The notes under the pieces are model-generated. The model was not told the DNA's origin, made no database searches, and was given only the letters and a program-made list of their open reading frames with translations. DNA of 64,000 nt from Pseudomonadota bacterium (GTDB lineage Bacteria; Pseudomonadota; Gammaproteobacteria; Burkholderiales; Casimicrobiaceae): NCBI GenBank assembly GCA_018241765.1, contig JAFEDD010000019.1, positions 76,761 through 140,760 of the forward strand, in the 5' to 3' direction. Shown one piece after another: positions 25,697-35,553 of this stretch; within the stretch, counting starts at the first letter, position 1, and the number at the start of each line of letters is the position of its first letter. The position numbers and the translations under genes are program-made.

Positions 25697-27573
25697 GGTC
25701 CGGGCCTGCCCGACCGCCAGGATGTCACGATACCGGCGATGCCGCGCGGAAAGGCCAGGACGGTCAACAGTACCGTCGCACCAAGCGCTGCGCGCCAGTA
25801 CTCGGTGATTCGTGCCAACGAGTCGGCGAGCCAGGTAAACAGCGCGGCGCCGACGAGGGGCCCGAACAGCGTATCGATTCCGCCAAGCAGTACCATGACC
25901 AAGCCATCCACCGAGCGCGGAATGGAGAGTGCGTCCGGGGCGACGCTTCCTTTCGAAAATGCGTGCAACACGCCGGCAGTGCCCGCGAGCGCTCCTGCGA
26001 GGCAGAACCAAGCCCATTGCAGACGCTGCGGTGAGAGTCCGATGACACGCGCTTTCAATGGTGCATCCCGCGAGGCGCGCACGGCGTAACCCAAAGGGGT
26101 GAATGTGAGCCACAGGCAAAAAGCGATGGCGGTGCCACTCACCGCCAGCACGAACCAGTAAAGCGTAGCGCGCTCGCCAAGCCATTCGGGAGGCCAGATG
26201 CCAATCAGGCCGTTGCTGCCGCCGGTCACGGCGTCCCACTGAAATGCAACGGACCAGACGATTTGGGCGAACGCCAACGTCAACATGGCCATGTAGGTGC
26301 CGCTCAGGCGAACACAGAACCAGCCAAATATCAACGCGGTGATGCTCGCGAGTGTGACGCCCCCCAACATGGCTGACGCGAGACCGCCTCCCGATTGCGT
26401 CAGAAGCGCTGCCCCATAGGCCCCCGCGCCGAAATACGCGGCGTGGCCAAACGAGCCCATGCCGCCGGGGCCTACGATCAGCCCGAGGCTTGCGGCGAAG
26501 AGGGCGAACACGAGCATGTCGATGGCCAGAACCAACGTGTACTCGGAGGCGAAGAGCGGGAGCGCGACGAGTGTCAGCAGAAGCAGGCCGATGACGACGA
26601 AGGTTCGCAGACCTGGCGCGCGCAGCAGCGGTGCCTGGGCCGCGTCGCCTCGCACCTGGGGCAACGGCGTTCCGAGCAGTCCGTAGGGTTTCCAGACCAG
26701 CACGACGGCCATGACGATGAACTCCACGACGAGCGTGAGTTTGCTGAACACCAGATCCATGCCGAACAGCGACGTCTCACCGAGTCCGATGCACCAGGCT
26801 TTGGCCAGTGAAATGACGATGGCTGCCACGAAGGCGCCGGGCAGGCTGCCGAGTCCACCCACGACGACCACGACAAAGACATCCGCAATCACGGCGAGAT
26901 CCATGCCGAGCGCCGCCGGCTCCCGCGGCAGTTGCAGCGCGCCGCCGAGACCGGCGAGAAAGCTGCCGAGTACGAACACCGTGGTGAACAACAAGCGTTG
27001 GTTCACGCCGAGCGCATCGGTCATTTCACGATCTTCTGTCGCCGCGCGGAGCAGCAACCCGAAGCGCGTTCTTCGAAGCAGCAACGAAAGAGCGAGCAGC
27101 ACGAAGAGCCCGGCGCCAATCAGGAACACATCATAGGCAGGAAACGAGCGACCCAGAAGATCGACGGCGCCCGACAGTCCAGGGGCGCGTGGTCCGAGGA
27201 GGTCCTCGGCCCCCCAAACCGCGAGCGTTGCGTCCTTGATGATCAGTACGAGCGCAAAAGTCGCGATCAATTGCAGCAGTTCAGGCGCCTGGTAAATGCG
27301 TCGCAAAACGAGCACCTCGACGACCAGGCCGATAGCCGCCACCGAGACGCCAGCGACAAGCAGCGCGCCCCAAAAACCGAGCGCGCCGCCAACGACGGTG
27401 GCCACGGTGTAGGCTATGTAGACGCCGAGCATGTAGAACGAGCCATGCGCGAAATTCACGACGCGCGTCACGCCGAAGATCAGCGATAACCCAACCGCTA
27501 CCAGGAACAGCGAGGATGCGGACGCGAGTCCGTTCAGTGTCTGGATGGCGAAGGCGGCGAGGGGCGCGGTCAT
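25693..27573 (-). CDS. Fused LivH-LivM ABC transporter permease
   Basis: 626-aa membrane protein combining both permease subunits. The first ~300 residues are LivH-like (LIFGVTRVVNFAHGSFYMLG near 32, GLGSLPGAFVAAIVI near 245). Residues ~325-626 are LivM-like (GLIVGPGGMGSFGHAAYFGAGAY, GYAVRASRDAPLKARVIGLS, GGIDTLFGPLVGAALF). The frame is uninterrupted across the junction near residues 300-325, so this is a genuine fusion rather than two genes. It would insert as a single-chain heterodimer-equivalent energised by LivG/LivF. Confidence 0.9.
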   Translation of the reverse strand: MTAPLAAFAIQTLNGLASASSLFLVAVGLSLIFGVTRVVNFAHGSFYMLGVYIAYTVATVVGGALGFWGALLVAGVSVAAIGLVVEVLVLRRIYQAPELLQLIATFALVLIIKDATLAVWGAEDLLGPRAPGLSGAVDLLGRSFPAYDVFLIGAGLFVLLALSLLLRRTRFGLLLRAATEDREMTDALGVNQRLLFTTVFVLGSFLAGLGGALQLPREPAALGMDLAVIADVFVVVVVGGLGSLPGAFVAAIVISLAKAWCIGLGETSLFGMDLVFSKLTLVVEFIVMAVVLVWKPYGLLGTPLPQVRGDAAQAPLLRAPGLRTFVVIGLLLLTLVALPLFASEYTLVLAIDMLVFALFAASLGLIVGPGGMGSFGHAAYFGAGAYGAALLTQSGGGLASAMLGGVTLASITALIFGWFCVRLSGTYMAMLTLAFAQIVWSVAFQWDAVTGGSNGLIGIWPPEWLGERATLYWFVLAVSGTAIAFCLWLTFTPLGYAVRASRDAPLKARVIGLSPQRLQWAWFCLAGALAGTAGVLHAFSKGSVAPDALSIPRSVDGLVMVLLGGIDTLFGPLVGAALFTWLADSLARITEYWRAALGATVLLTVLAFPRGIAGIVTSWRSGRPGP

Positions 27574-27577
27574 TGCG

Positions 27578-27907
27578 CTAGACGTGACTCATGCGGACAT
27601 CGTTCGACAGCGGTGGCAGTCCGTGTCGTCGGCGAGCGCGCTGGCAAGCATCATCGCCCGCACGGAATTCCCGACAGGGTCCGGGACGCCATTCGTAGAT
27701 ATGGCAGAGCACCTGCCTGCCGATCTCGCCGCCCAGCGCGGCACAGCGAGCCGGCGACTGATCGGTGCCCCGCATCCGGGCGACGCCCGCCGTGATTTGA
27801 TCGGCAAGACCGTCGGGCACGGCGCCACCCTGGTGCATCAGCTCTTGCACGGAGAAGTCGACGCGAAACGTGGCGCAACACGCGCCACAGTCGGTGCAAC
27901 ACAACAT
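27578..27907 (-). CDS. YkgJ-family cysteine cluster protein
   Basis: 109-aa protein with the CxxCxxCC-type motif CCTDCGACCATF at residues 3-14, and further cysteines in CHIYEWRPGPCREF and the ARC/DAC positions. This is the zinc/iron-chelate-binding YkgJ (UPF0153) pattern. Function is unknown. The ATG at 27907 places the cysteine motif at the N-terminus as usual. It follows lysS by 13 bases and is probably co-transcribed. Confidence 0.85.
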   Translation of the reverse strand: MLCCTDCGACCATFRVDFSVQELMHQGGAVPDGLADQITAGVARMRGTDQSPARCAALGGEIGRQVLCHIYEWRPGPCREFRAGDDACQRARRRHGLPPLSNDVRMSHV

Positions 27908-27920
27908 GTGGCGAACGCGA

Positions 27921-29429
27921 TCAGTCGTCTTTGCGCAACTGCGGAAACAAAATGACATCACGGATCGTCGCTGAATTGGTGAACAGCATCGCAAGTCGAT
28001 CGATGCCGATACCCTCGCCGGCCGTTGGCGGAAGACCGTATTCAAGCGCTCTGATGTAATCGGCGTCGTAGAACATCGCCTCTTCGTCACCCGCATCCTT
28101 GGCCCGCGCTTGCGCCTGGAATCGGGCCGCTTGATCCTCCGGGTCGTTCAGTTCGCTGAATCCGTTGCAGATTTCGCGTCCGGTGATGAAGAGCTCGAAA
28201 CGATCGGTGATCTCCGGGTTGGCATCATTGGCGCGCGCGAGCGGCGAGACATCCGTGGGGTGAGCCATGATGAACGTCGGTTGAATCAGTTTCTCCTCGG
28301 TGTTCGCCTCGAAGAGTTTCAACTGCAGCACGCCCAATCCATCCGTTGCTCGGACTTCTTCACCGGCGCTAGCGACGGCTTCACGCAGGAAGGTGATGTC
28401 ATGCAACTGATCCGTCGTGAAGTGCGGGTTGTATTTCTGAATGGCCTGCGCCATGGTCAGCCGATCGAACGGCCTTCCGAGCTCGATATCGAGGCTGCCG
28501 AATTTCACGGTCGTCGTGCCGAGTACCTCGCGGGCACAGTCACGTAACAACGTTTCCGTCAGATCCATCAGATATCGATAGTCCTGATAGGCCTCGTAGA
28601 ACTCGAGCATCGTGAATTCGGGATTGTGCCGCGTGCTGATGCCCTCGTTGCGGTAATTGCGATTGATCTCGAAGACCTTTTCGAACCCGCCCACCGTGAG
28701 ACGCTTCAGGTAGAGCTCGGGAGCGATCCGCATATACATCTGCTGATCAAGCGCGTTGTAGTGCGTGACAAAAGGCTTGGCGGCCGCACCCCCAGGGATC
28801 GGGTGCATCATCGGCGTTTCGACTTCAAGGTAGCCCCGGCGCACGAAGAATTCCCGAATGAATGAAATCATCTTGGAGCGCGTTTCGAAGGTGCGGCGCG
28901 ACTCGGGGTTGACGATGAGATCGACGTAGCGTTGACGGTACTTGATCTCCTGGTCGGTGAGGCCGTGAAACTTCTCCGGCAAGGGGCGCAGCGATTTCGT
29001 GAGCAAGCGAAGCTCACGCACCTTGATTGAGAGTTCACCCTTCTGGGTCTTGAACACCGTGCCCCGTGCGCCAACGATGTCACCCATATCCCAGTGTTTG
29101 AACGCTTCGTGCGCATCGGCACCCACGCCCTCATCGTTGATGTAGAGCTGGATTCGCCCTGACATGTCCTGCACTGTGGCGAAGCTCGCCTTGCCCATCA
29201 CGCGCTTCAGAAGCATCCGGCCGGCGATGGAGACCTCGGCTTTCAGGGCGTCAAGCGCTTCCTTCGGCTGATCGCCGTAGCGCGCGACGAGTTCGGAGGC
29301 GAGATGCTCGCGCCGGAAATCATTGGGGAACGCGTTGCCCTTCGCTCGAAGTGCGCCAAGCTTCGCGCGCCGCTCGGCGATGATGTGGTTTTCGTCTTGG
29401 ACTGGGGGCGGAGGGGCTTCGTTCGTCAT
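27921..29429 (-). CDS. lysS: Lysyl-tRNA synthetase (class II)
   Basis: 502-aa class II lysyl-tRNA synthetase, charging tRNA-Lys with lysine. The OB-fold anticodon domain spans about 60-170. Motif 1 region is [21 protein letters not shown], motif 2 is [21 protein letters not shown] and motif 3 is [14 protein letters not shown] near the C-terminus. Length is standard. The ATG at 29429 (MTNEAPPPP) is the usual betaproteobacterial-type N-terminus; an upstream in-frame extension is rejected. Confidence 0.97.
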   Translation of the reverse strand: MTNEAPPPPVQDENHIIAERRAKLGALRAKGNAFPNDFRREHLASELVARYGDQPKEALDALKAEVSIAGRMLLKRVMGKASFATVQDMSGRIQLYINDEGVGADAHEAFKHWDMGDIVGARGTVFKTQKGELSIKVRELRLLTKSLRPLPEKFHGLTDQEIKYRQRYVDLIVNPESRRTFETRSKMISFIREFFVRRGYLEVETPMMHPIPGGAAAKPFVTHYNALDQQMYMRIAPELYLKRLTVGGFEKVFEINRNYRNEGISTRHNPEFTMLEFYEAYQDYRYLMDLTETLLRDCAREVLGTTTVKFGSLDIELGRPFDRLTMAQAIQKYNPHFTTDQLHDITFLREAVASAGEEVRATDGLGVLQLKLFEANTEEKLIQPTFIMAHPTDVSPLARANDANPEITDRFELFITGREICNGFSELNDPEDQAARFQAQARAKDAGDEEAMFYDADYIRALEYGLPPTAGEGIGIDRLAMLFTNSATIRDVILFPQLRKDD

Positions 29430-29606
29430 GGTGAACAGAGGTGATTCAAAACAGGCAATGCGTTCGGCATGGACGCCGAGGCGGGTGCGCTCGCATTGCG
29501 TTACGGTGCGAGAAGGCGCTTTCGAGGCGGCAAACCCCGCATCGCTCGTGCGCGCAACCTGCAATTTTGCTGCAAGTCGTCTTGCCGCTGCCCTTGGGCT
29601 GGGTGA

Positions 29607-30095
29607 TCAGGCGAGAATCGGACGGTCGGGCTGTTCGTTCGGTGCGCTGGCGGCGGGAGTGTGCATACGCAAAAGCTCGCCGACGGCCCGAATACCCTCC
29701 GCCAAGCCGCGCTCGAACTCGCCCTGCTGGAACTCTTGCCGCATCGAGCGGCAGATGGCAGCCCACTGCGCCGACGGTACCCGACCGTTGAAACCACGAT
29801 CGGCCACGATTTCCACGGTGCGCTCGGCGACGAGCAGGTAGATCAGGACGCCGTTGTTGTGCTCGGTGTCCCAGACCCTGAGCCGGGAAAACCAGTCGAG
29901 CGCGCGCTGACGCGAAGTCGTCCGACGCAGCTCCAGAAGCGGCCAAGCCGATTCGATGAAGATGCGAATCTGGCCACTCGAGCCACGCTCGGCGTCGACG
30001 ACCGCTCGCTCCAGTGCGTCCAGTGAACTGGCCGGGAACATGCGGTTGACCTGACGGCGTGTGGTGAACAGGTGCGCGAGCGTGTGGCGGATCAT
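29607..30095 (-). CDS. TPM-domain protein
   Basis: 162-aa TPM (YgcG) domain protein without signal peptide or glycine-rich tail. The visible TPM features are SSGQIRIFIES, RALDWFSRLRVWDTEHNNGVLIYLL and VEIVADRGFNGRV. The family is linked to membrane or photosystem maintenance in other lineages; the role here is unknown. The start overlaps the stop of the glycine-rich YgcG-type gene (ATGA), and the lemA-TPM-TPM order is common in proteobacteria. Confidence 0.87.
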   Translation of the reverse strand: MIRHTLAHLFTTRRQVNRMFPASSLDALERAVVDAERGSSGQIRIFIESAWPLLELRRTTSRQRALDWFSRLRVWDTEHNNGVLIYLLVAERTVEIVADRGFNGRVPSAQWAAICRSMRQEFQQGEFERGLAEGIRAVGELLRMHTPAASAPNEQPDRPILA

Positions 30096-31078
30096 GAATC
30101 GTCACCCCATCCGCCCGAAGCGCCGCCGCCACCGAAGCCGCCGCCTCCGCCTCCCCACCCGCCACCACCACCACCACCCGAGGACCAACCGCCGCCCGAG
30201 GACCAGCCGCCACTCCCGCCACCGCCGCTGCGGTAGATGGATCGTCCTCCCAGTGGTGCACTATGCAACGTGCCGAAGAGACCACGCAGGATTCGTGCGA
30301 TGATGAAGCCGATGAAGGCGGCGATGGCCGCGGCAGGCAGTGAGGCTGTCAGCAAGAACGCGCCCACGCCAACGAGGCCACCCACGATGAGCGGCGGTGC
30401 CAGGAATGCCGCCGCAATGAGCACACCCAGCAACGTCGGCACCATGGCGCGCAACGATTCGCCGGTGCTTCCGGCTGCGGTTGCATTGTGGCTCTGCTCC
30501 CACTGCTTGCTCTCGTCGGACGGTAGCGCAGTGCCCTCCTTGCTCACCGCCAACTGGATTTTGTCGATTCCTGCTTCGATGCCCTGCGCATATTGCGCTT
30601 GCTTGAAGAAGGGAGAAATCGTGTCGCGAATGATTCGTTTGGCTTCCACGTCGGGCAAGGTCCCCTCCCAGCCATAGCCGACCTCGATGCGAAGCTTTTT
30701 CTCCTTCATCGCGATGATGAGGATGGCGCCATTGTCCTTGCCCTTCTTGCCGATTTTCCATGCGTCGGCCACACGAAGCCCGTACTGCTCGATGGTTTCA
30801 GGCTCGGCGGTTTTCACGATCAGCACGGCGAGCTGGCCGCCGGTCGCTTGCTCGAAGGAGCTCAGCCGGGCTTCGATCTGTTCGCGCGCGGAGACACCAA
30901 GAATCCCTGCCGCATCGGTCAGCCGGGACGCAAGCGCTGGAATCGCGGCTTGGTCGTCGGCGTGGACACGCCCGATCCCCAGTGCCAGCACGAGCGCAGT
31001 GACGCAACCGATCCACGCGAGGGCGGACAGGCTTCGCGATCGCAGGACGCGGGTCAGGAACGGTTGAATGACGTCCAC
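30092..31078 (-). CDS. YgcG-type TPM-domain membrane protein
   Basis: 328-aa exported TPM protein. The signal peptide/anchor is at about 18-41, and the TPM domain at about 50-180 has QLAVLIVKTAEPE and DNGAILIIAMKEKKLRIEVGYGWEG. Hydrophobic segments lie near 215-265. The C-terminus is strongly repetitive in Gly/Ser/Trp (GGGGSGGWSSGGGWSSG type), typical of YgcG. It is encoded 47 bases after lemA and couples to the second TPM gene. Confidence 0.9.
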   Translation of the reverse strand: MDVIQPFLTRVLRSRSLSALAWIGCVTALVLALGIGRVHADDQAAIPALASRLTDAAGILGVSAREQIEARLSSFEQATGGQLAVLIVKTAEPETIEQYGLRVADAWKIGKKGKDNGAILIIAMKEKKLRIEVGYGWEGTLPDVEAKRIIRDTISPFFKQAQYAQGIEAGIDKIQLAVSKEGTALPSDESKQWEQSHNATAAGSTGESLRAMVPTLLGVLIAAAFLAPPLIVGGLVGVGAFLLTASLPAAAIAAFIGFIIARILRGLFGTLHSAPLGGRSIYRSGGGGSGGWSSGGGWSSGGGGGGGWGGGGGGFGGGGASGGWGDDS

Positions 31079-31125
31079 GGGTTCAAGTCAGCCGGCGCAG
31101 CGTGTCGCCGACGTCGGCGCAGAGC

Positions 31126-31749
31126 TTACTGCGTCTTGGCGGGAGCCGCCGGCGCCGGCTTGCTGAAATCCACCTTGGGTGGCGTCTTGATCTCGTCCTC
31201 GTTGGTGACGGTGAATTGGGGCTTTTCCTTGAACCCGAACATCATGGCGGTCAGGTTGGTTGGAAAGGAAACCACCGCGTTGTTGTAGCTTTGGATCGCC
31301 TTGATATAGCGATTGCGAGCAACGGTGATGCGGTTCTCCGTCCCCTCGAGCTGGGCTTGCAGATCACGGAACGATTGGTCGCTCTTCAGATTCGGGTAAT
31401 TTTCGGCGACGACCAACAGTCGGCTCAACGCGCCCTGCAACTGGTTTTGCGCTGCAATGAACTTCTGGAATGCCGCCGGATCGTTGACCAGTTCGGGCGT
31501 TGCCTGAATGCTCGTTGCCTTGGCGCGCGCTTCGACCACCTTGGTCAGCGTGTCCTGTTCCTGCGCCGCGTAGCCCTTGACGGTCTGCACCAGATTCGGG
31601 ATGAGGTCGGAGCGTCGCTGGTATTGGTTCAGAACCTCGGACCACGCCGCCTTGATCGACTGATCGCCCTGCGCCATGTCGTTGTATCCGCAACCGCTGA
31701 GCACGGCCATGGCGACGAAAGCGGTGACGGCAACAAAGAGGCGCTTCAT
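31126..31749 (-). CDS. lemA: LemA family protein
   Basis: 207-aa LemA protein. The N-terminal hydrophobic segment ends in the lipobox LSGC (Cys20). The helical LemA domain contains SEVLNQYQRRSDLIPNLVQTVKGY and FPTNLTAMMFGF. The C-terminal tail is Pro/Ala/Lys-rich. LemA proteins are envelope-attached helical bundles of unknown function. Operon with the two TPM genes is typical. Confidence 0.93.
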   Translation of the reverse strand: MKRLFVAVTAFVAMAVLSGCGYNDMAQGDQSIKAAWSEVLNQYQRRSDLIPNLVQTVKGYAAQEQDTLTKVVEARAKATSIQATPELVNDPAAFQKFIAAQNQLQGALSRLLVVAENYPNLKSDQSFRDLQAQLEGTENRITVARNRYIKAIQSYNNAVVSFPTNLTAMMFGFKEKPQFTVTNEDEIKTPPKVDFSKPAPAAPAKTQ

Positions 31750-31867
31750 GAACGGATCCTTTACGGTCGCACCGTCAGCGTGTTTGGTGCGGGGTTGGTC
31801 GACTTCGGCAATATGCACGCATCGCATCATTTTTTCAAGCACCGCTACGCAGCGACAGGCATGCGGC

Positions 31868-32593
31868 TCAGGGGGCAATGTCGAGCGCGCGCAGCAAGTC
31901 CGCCCACGCTTTGGCTTTGTCGATCGGCGTACGCAGCAGGTAGGACGGGTGATAGGTGACCTGGACGGGCGTGGTCTCATACTGCGCCGTGCTGCCGCGC
32001 AAGGCACCGACGGTGGCGTCACGATTCAGTAAAGTCTGGGCCGCGGTTTTGCCGACAGCGAGCAACAGTTTCGGTTGCGCCAGCGCAATTTGCCGACGCA
32101 GATAGGGGGCGCACGCCGCGATTTCTTCGGCCTCCGGGTTGCGATTTCCTGGAGGGCGGCATTTCACGACGTTGGTGATGTACACGCCATGCCCCCGCCG
32201 TTTGCCAATGGCGGCCAACATCGCATCGAGCAGTCGCCCCGCCGCCCCGACGAACGGCTCTCCGCGTTGGTCCTCCTGCTCGCCGGGACCTTCGCCCACG
32301 ATCATCCAAGTTGGCGCGCGGTCGCCCACACCGGGAACGGTGCGGTGACGTGTACGGTGCAGCTTGCAGGCCGTGCACTTCGCGATGCTGTGCGTCAGTT
32401 CGTCCCACGTTGCGGACGCGATGCATTGGTCACGTGACAGCTCGCGGGCAGCTTCAGCGACCGTCGCAGGGCTATTCTCGACCGCGACGGAGCGATCGTC
32501 GGTGGCTTGCACTGACCCGCGCGGTGCGGGCGTGCGCTCACGCCATGCCGGGGTGAGCCCGAGTTCACGCAGGATGGCGATACGTTGAGTCAA
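31868..32593 (-). CDS. Uracil-DNA glycosylase, family 4-type with [4Fe-4S] cluster
   Basis: 241-aa uracil-DNA glycosylase that removes uracil from DNA. The N-terminal ~60 residues are variable. Cluster ligands are Cys73 and Cys76 (CTACKLHR) and Cys145 and Cys161. The active-site motifs are GEGPGEQED (100-108) and HPSYLLR (215-221). Family 4/5-type proteins of this length often carry such an N-terminal extension related to phage polymerase binding proteins. Seven bases separate it from the rimI stop. Confidence 0.9.
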   Translation of the reverse strand: MTQRIAILRELGLTPAWRERTPAPRGSVQATDDRSVAVENSPATVAEAARELSRDQCIASATWDELTHSIAKCTACKLHRTRHRTVPGVGDRAPTWMIVGEGPGEQEDQRGEPFVGAAGRLLDAMLAAIGKRRGHGVYITNVVKCRPPGNRNPEAEEIAACAPYLRRQIALAQPKLLLAVGKTAAQTLLNRDATVGALRGSTAQYETTPVQVTYHPSYLLRTPIDKAKAWADLLRALDIAP

Positions 32594-32599
32594 GAACGG

Positions 32600-33121
32600 C
32601 TACTCCTTTGCCGCATCGCCGGCATGGGCTGACGCACTGTGTAACGCGACCTGCATCAAAAGGGCGTCCTCACGCCGCGAGTCCTGGGTGCCGCTCGGAT
32701 AATAGCCACCCCGAATGCCCTCGATGGTGAAGCCGCGCATGGCGTAGAAGCGTTGGGCGCCAGTGTTCGACTGCCGTACTTCAAGATGGATACGACGCGC
32801 ACCACTGGCGTAAAGGCGCAGCGCAAGTTCGTTCCACAGCAACGTTGCGACACCTTGACGCCGGATCTCCGGCAGTACCGCGATCAGCAACAGTTCGGCC
32901 TCGTCAAGCAACATGCGACCGACGGCGAAGCCACACGGTACACCGGCCTCGCGCGCAATGAGGCACAGATAGCCGGAGGCGAGCGCATCGCGAAAATTGC
33001 GTTCGCTCCACGGGTGTGAGTTGCAGCGGCGTTCGATCGCCAGCACGTCGGCGACGTCCGCTTCCGCCATGGGGCTCACGCGGGCGCTCGAAAAACTGAG
33101 CGTTTGCGTTGAGCTCAGCAT
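32600..33121 (-). CDS. rimI: Ribosomal protein S18-alanine N-acetyltransferase
   Basis: 173-aa GNAT acetyltransferase. The acetyl-CoA-binding motif is around LPEIRRQGVATLLWNEL, followed by HLEVRQSNTGAQRFYAMRGF and GIRGGYYP, the RimI pattern. It acetylates the N-terminus of ribosomal protein S18. The start overlaps the tsaB stop by seven bases; the tsaB-rimI pair is a standard arrangement. About 15 extra N-terminal residues precede the GNAT core. Confidence 0.9.
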   Translation of the reverse strand: MLSSTQTLSFSSARVSPMAEADVADVLAIERRCNSHPWSERNFRDALASGYLCLIAREAGVPCGFAVGRMLLDEAELLLIAVLPEIRRQGVATLLWNELALRLYASGARRIHLEVRQSNTGAQRFYAMRGFTIEGIRGGYYPSGTQDSRREDALLMQVALHSASAHAGDAAKE

Positions 33122-33846
33122 GACGTTGCCTCTCGCGTGGAGTTGCGCCTCGCATATCGTTGCGCTTCGGTGAGGGCAACGTCGTTGCGAACGTAGAGCG
33201 GTTCTGCCGCGAGCGCGTCCATCCGCATGCCGCGATCGAGTTGCGCTGCGGCGACGCGGGCGACGCCAATCGCCCAATCATCGTCGATGCCGGTGATGGT
33301 GCTGCGGTCGGTCGGGGACGCGCCTGTCGTTACAGGGGGGGCGCACAGCACCGCGCCCGAGCCCACCCAGAGCGAATCATCCCTCGTTACCGATGAAACG
33401 GCGAGCGCTTGCGTCGGCGCCAGGCGTTCGATGCCCGCACCCTCTGGGGTTCGAGCAAACCGTGCGAGGTATAGCTCGCCGAGGCGTGCGTCGATCGCGA
33501 CGGTGACTTCGGCGGCGGTATCCAGCGCGATGATCGCCAACGCTTCGAGCGAGTCGACGGCCAGCAGAGGCTTGTTCCATGCAAACGCGAGCGCTTGCGC
33601 AGTGGCGCAGGCGGTTCGTACACCAGTGAATGCGCCGGGGCCAGCGCCGAACGCAATCGCGTCGAGTGCTTCGGGGGGGAGCGCCGAGCGGGCCAGCACG
33701 CGTTCGACTGCGGGTAGCACCCAGCCCGACAGTTTGTTGTTGTCGCGCGTCGCTTCGTGGACTGCGCCGCGTGTCTGCGGCGCATGCGGCAACAGCGCGA
33801 CGGCGCCGATGTGCGTCGACGTTTCGATGGCAAGGATGGCGGGCAT
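33115..33846 (-). CDS. tsaB: tRNA threonylcarbamoyladenosine biosynthesis protein TsaB
   Basis: 243-aa TsaB, the partner of TsaD in forming t6A37 in ANN-decoding tRNAs. The ASKHA-like N-terminus ILAIETSTHIGAVALL and the GAGPGAFTGVR motif are clear. The ATG at 33846 begins the family N-terminus; an ATG eight codons upstream adds an unlikely tail. It leads the tsaB-rimI-glycosylase leftward unit. Confidence 0.93.
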   Translation of the reverse strand: MPAILAIETSTHIGAVALLPHAPQTRGAVHEATRDNNKLSGWVLPAVERVLARSALPPEALDAIAFGAGPGAFTGVRTACATAQALAFAWNKPLLAVDSLEALAIIALDTAAEVTVAIDARLGELYLARFARTPEGAGIERLAPTQALAVSSVTRDDSLWVGSGAVLCAPPVTTGASPTDRSTITGIDDDWAIGVARVAAAQLDRGMRMDALAAEPLYVRNDVALTEAQRYARRNSTREATSC

Positions 33847-34046
33847 GGCGGTGTTATTGTAGGCAGGCAACTCTGCGCGCTTCGCTCTCCGTGCGCACGT
33901 CGTAGCCGCGCCGGATCGCAGGCGATCATAGAATCGGGAAATTCCCGGCTGCGTGCGTCGCGACGGCCTGTCTATATTCTCCTGTGCCGCTACGACCCGC
34001 GCCGCGCTGCTGGCCGTGGCTTGGCGCTGTCGGTACGCCGCTCACC

Positions 34047-35351
34047 ATGTCGATCACGCTGCACATCGAATCCCTGGATCACGAAGGTCAAGGCGTTGCC
34101 CGTCGCGAAGGCAAGACCGTTTTCGTCGACGGTGCCTTGGCAGGCGAGGTTGTGCTTGCCCACGTGACTCGCAACAAGCCGAGCTATGAGAAGGCGGCCA
34201 CCGACGACGTGTTGCGCGCAAGCACGTTTCGAGTGCGGCCCGCGTGTCCGCACTTTGGCGTGTGCGGCGGTTGCAGCATGCAACATCTGGATGCGCGCGC
34301 GCAGCTCGCAACCAAGCAGCGGGTACTGGAAGATCAGCTGCTGCATTTGGGTGGCGTGCGCGCCGAGCTGATTTTCCCTCCCATCGAAGGGCCGCACTGG
34401 GGCTACCGACACCGAGCGCGGCTTTCCGTTCGCCACGTCGAGAAAAAGGGCGGTGTGTTGGTCGGCTTCCACGAACGTCGATCCAGCTACGTGGCCGACA
34501 TGACGCAGTGCCGGGTGTTGCCGGAAGCCATCTCCGCGCTGCTGCCATCGTTACGCGTTCTGGTTGCCGGGCTCGCCGCCCGTGACCGCGTACCGCAGAT
34601 TGAATACGCCCAGGGCGACGGATTGCCGACGCTGGTATTGCGTCATCTCGAGCCGCTCGCGGACCGGGACGTCGACGCCTTGCGTGCTTTCGCGGCGACG
34701 CATGGCGTGCAGTGGTACTTGCAGCCCAAGGGGCCTTATTCGGTGCGGCCGTTGCCCGGTGAGGAGCATCGACTCGGCTATCGGCTTCCCGAGTTCGGCC
34801 TGCGCTATGCCTTTCAGCCCACCGAGTTCACGCAGGTCAACCCGCATGTCAACGCGATGCTCGTTCGACGCGCCCTGCGGCTGCTGGAGGTGCGTTCGAC
34901 GGATCGCGTGGCAGACCTTTTTTGCGGCCTCGGCAACTTCACGCTGCCGATCGCGCAGAAAGCCGGCATGACGTATGGCATCGAGGGTTCGGCGGCCTTG
35001 ATTGAACGTGCCCGTGAAAATGCACGCAGCAACGGCCTGGGCGATCGCGTCGACTTCGCCGTGGGCGACCTGTTCGCCGTGACCGACGGTTGGTTCGAGA
35101 CGCTGCCACGGGTTAACAAGCTGCTGATCGATCCACCGCGCGATGGTGCCGTCGCGGTCGTAAAGGCACTGCCGCCGGCGGCAAGCCGTCGCATCGAGCG
35201 CTTGGTCTATGTCAGTTGCAATCCAGCGACGCTGGCGCGTGACGCTGCGATTCTCATTCACGAAAAAGGCTATCGCTTGGCCGGAGCTGGCGTCGCCAAC
35301 ATGTTCCCGCACACCGCGCACGTGGAGTCGATCGCGCTCTTCGTGGGGTGA
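34047..35351 (+). CDS. rlmD: 23S rRNA (uracil-1939-C5)-methyltransferase
   Basis: 434-aa RlmD. The N-terminal TRAM domain spans about 1-58. The [4Fe-4S] ligands are Cys67, Cys73 and Cys76 (CPHFGVCGGC) plus the Cys in TQCRVLP. The SAM-binding domain has DLFCGLGNFTLP. The catalytic Cys lies in VYVSCNPATLARD and the C-terminal MFPHTAHVESIALF is family-typical. The ATG at 34047 fits the TRAM start. It is monocistronic and divergent from tsaB. Confidence 0.94.
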   Translation: MSITLHIESLDHEGQGVARREGKTVFVDGALAGEVVLAHVTRNKPSYEKAATDDVLRASTFRVRPACPHFGVCGGCSMQHLDARAQLATKQRVLEDQLLHLGGVRAELIFPPIEGPHWGYRHRARLSVRHVEKKGGVLVGFHERRSSYVADMTQCRVLPEAISALLPSLRVLVAGLAARDRVPQIEYAQGDGLPTLVLRHLEPLADRDVDALRAFAATHGVQWYLQPKGPYSVRPLPGEEHRLGYRLPEFGLRYAFQPTEFTQVNPHVNAMLVRRALRLLEVRSTDRVADLFCGLGNFTLPIAQKAGMTYGIEGSAALIERARENARSNGLGDRVDFAVGDLFAVTDGWFETLPRVNKLLIDPPRDGAVAVVKALPPAASRRIERLVYVSCNPATLARDAAILIHEKGYRLAGAGVANMFPHTAHVESIALFVG

Positions 35352-35526
35352 TCCGCCAGCGTTCGCGGCGGCGGCCCCAAGGCCGCTGCCTGCGGGGTGC
35401 GTCCGACGTCGACCGCGCGCATCGCGGTGTCTCGCGACACCGTTGCGGCGTGCGTCGCCTGGCGTCTGGGTGTTCGCAGATTTCTTCGTAAGCTATTGAA
35501 TTATATGGGTTTTCAGGAATTGCGGC

Positions 35527-35553
35527 AAAAAAAAGCCGGGGTTTTGCCCCGGC
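35527..35553 (-). terminator. Rho-independent terminator on the - strand
   Basis: The 19-base hairpin at 35535-35553 has a seven-base G+C stem. Read leftward it is followed by an eight-U run (35527-35534). In the + direction no U run follows, so it does not serve rlmD. Confidence 0.8.

Noticed and set aside
35535-35553. Terminator for rlmD on the + strand
   Set aside because: No T run follows the hairpin in the + direction; the U tract is on the other side.
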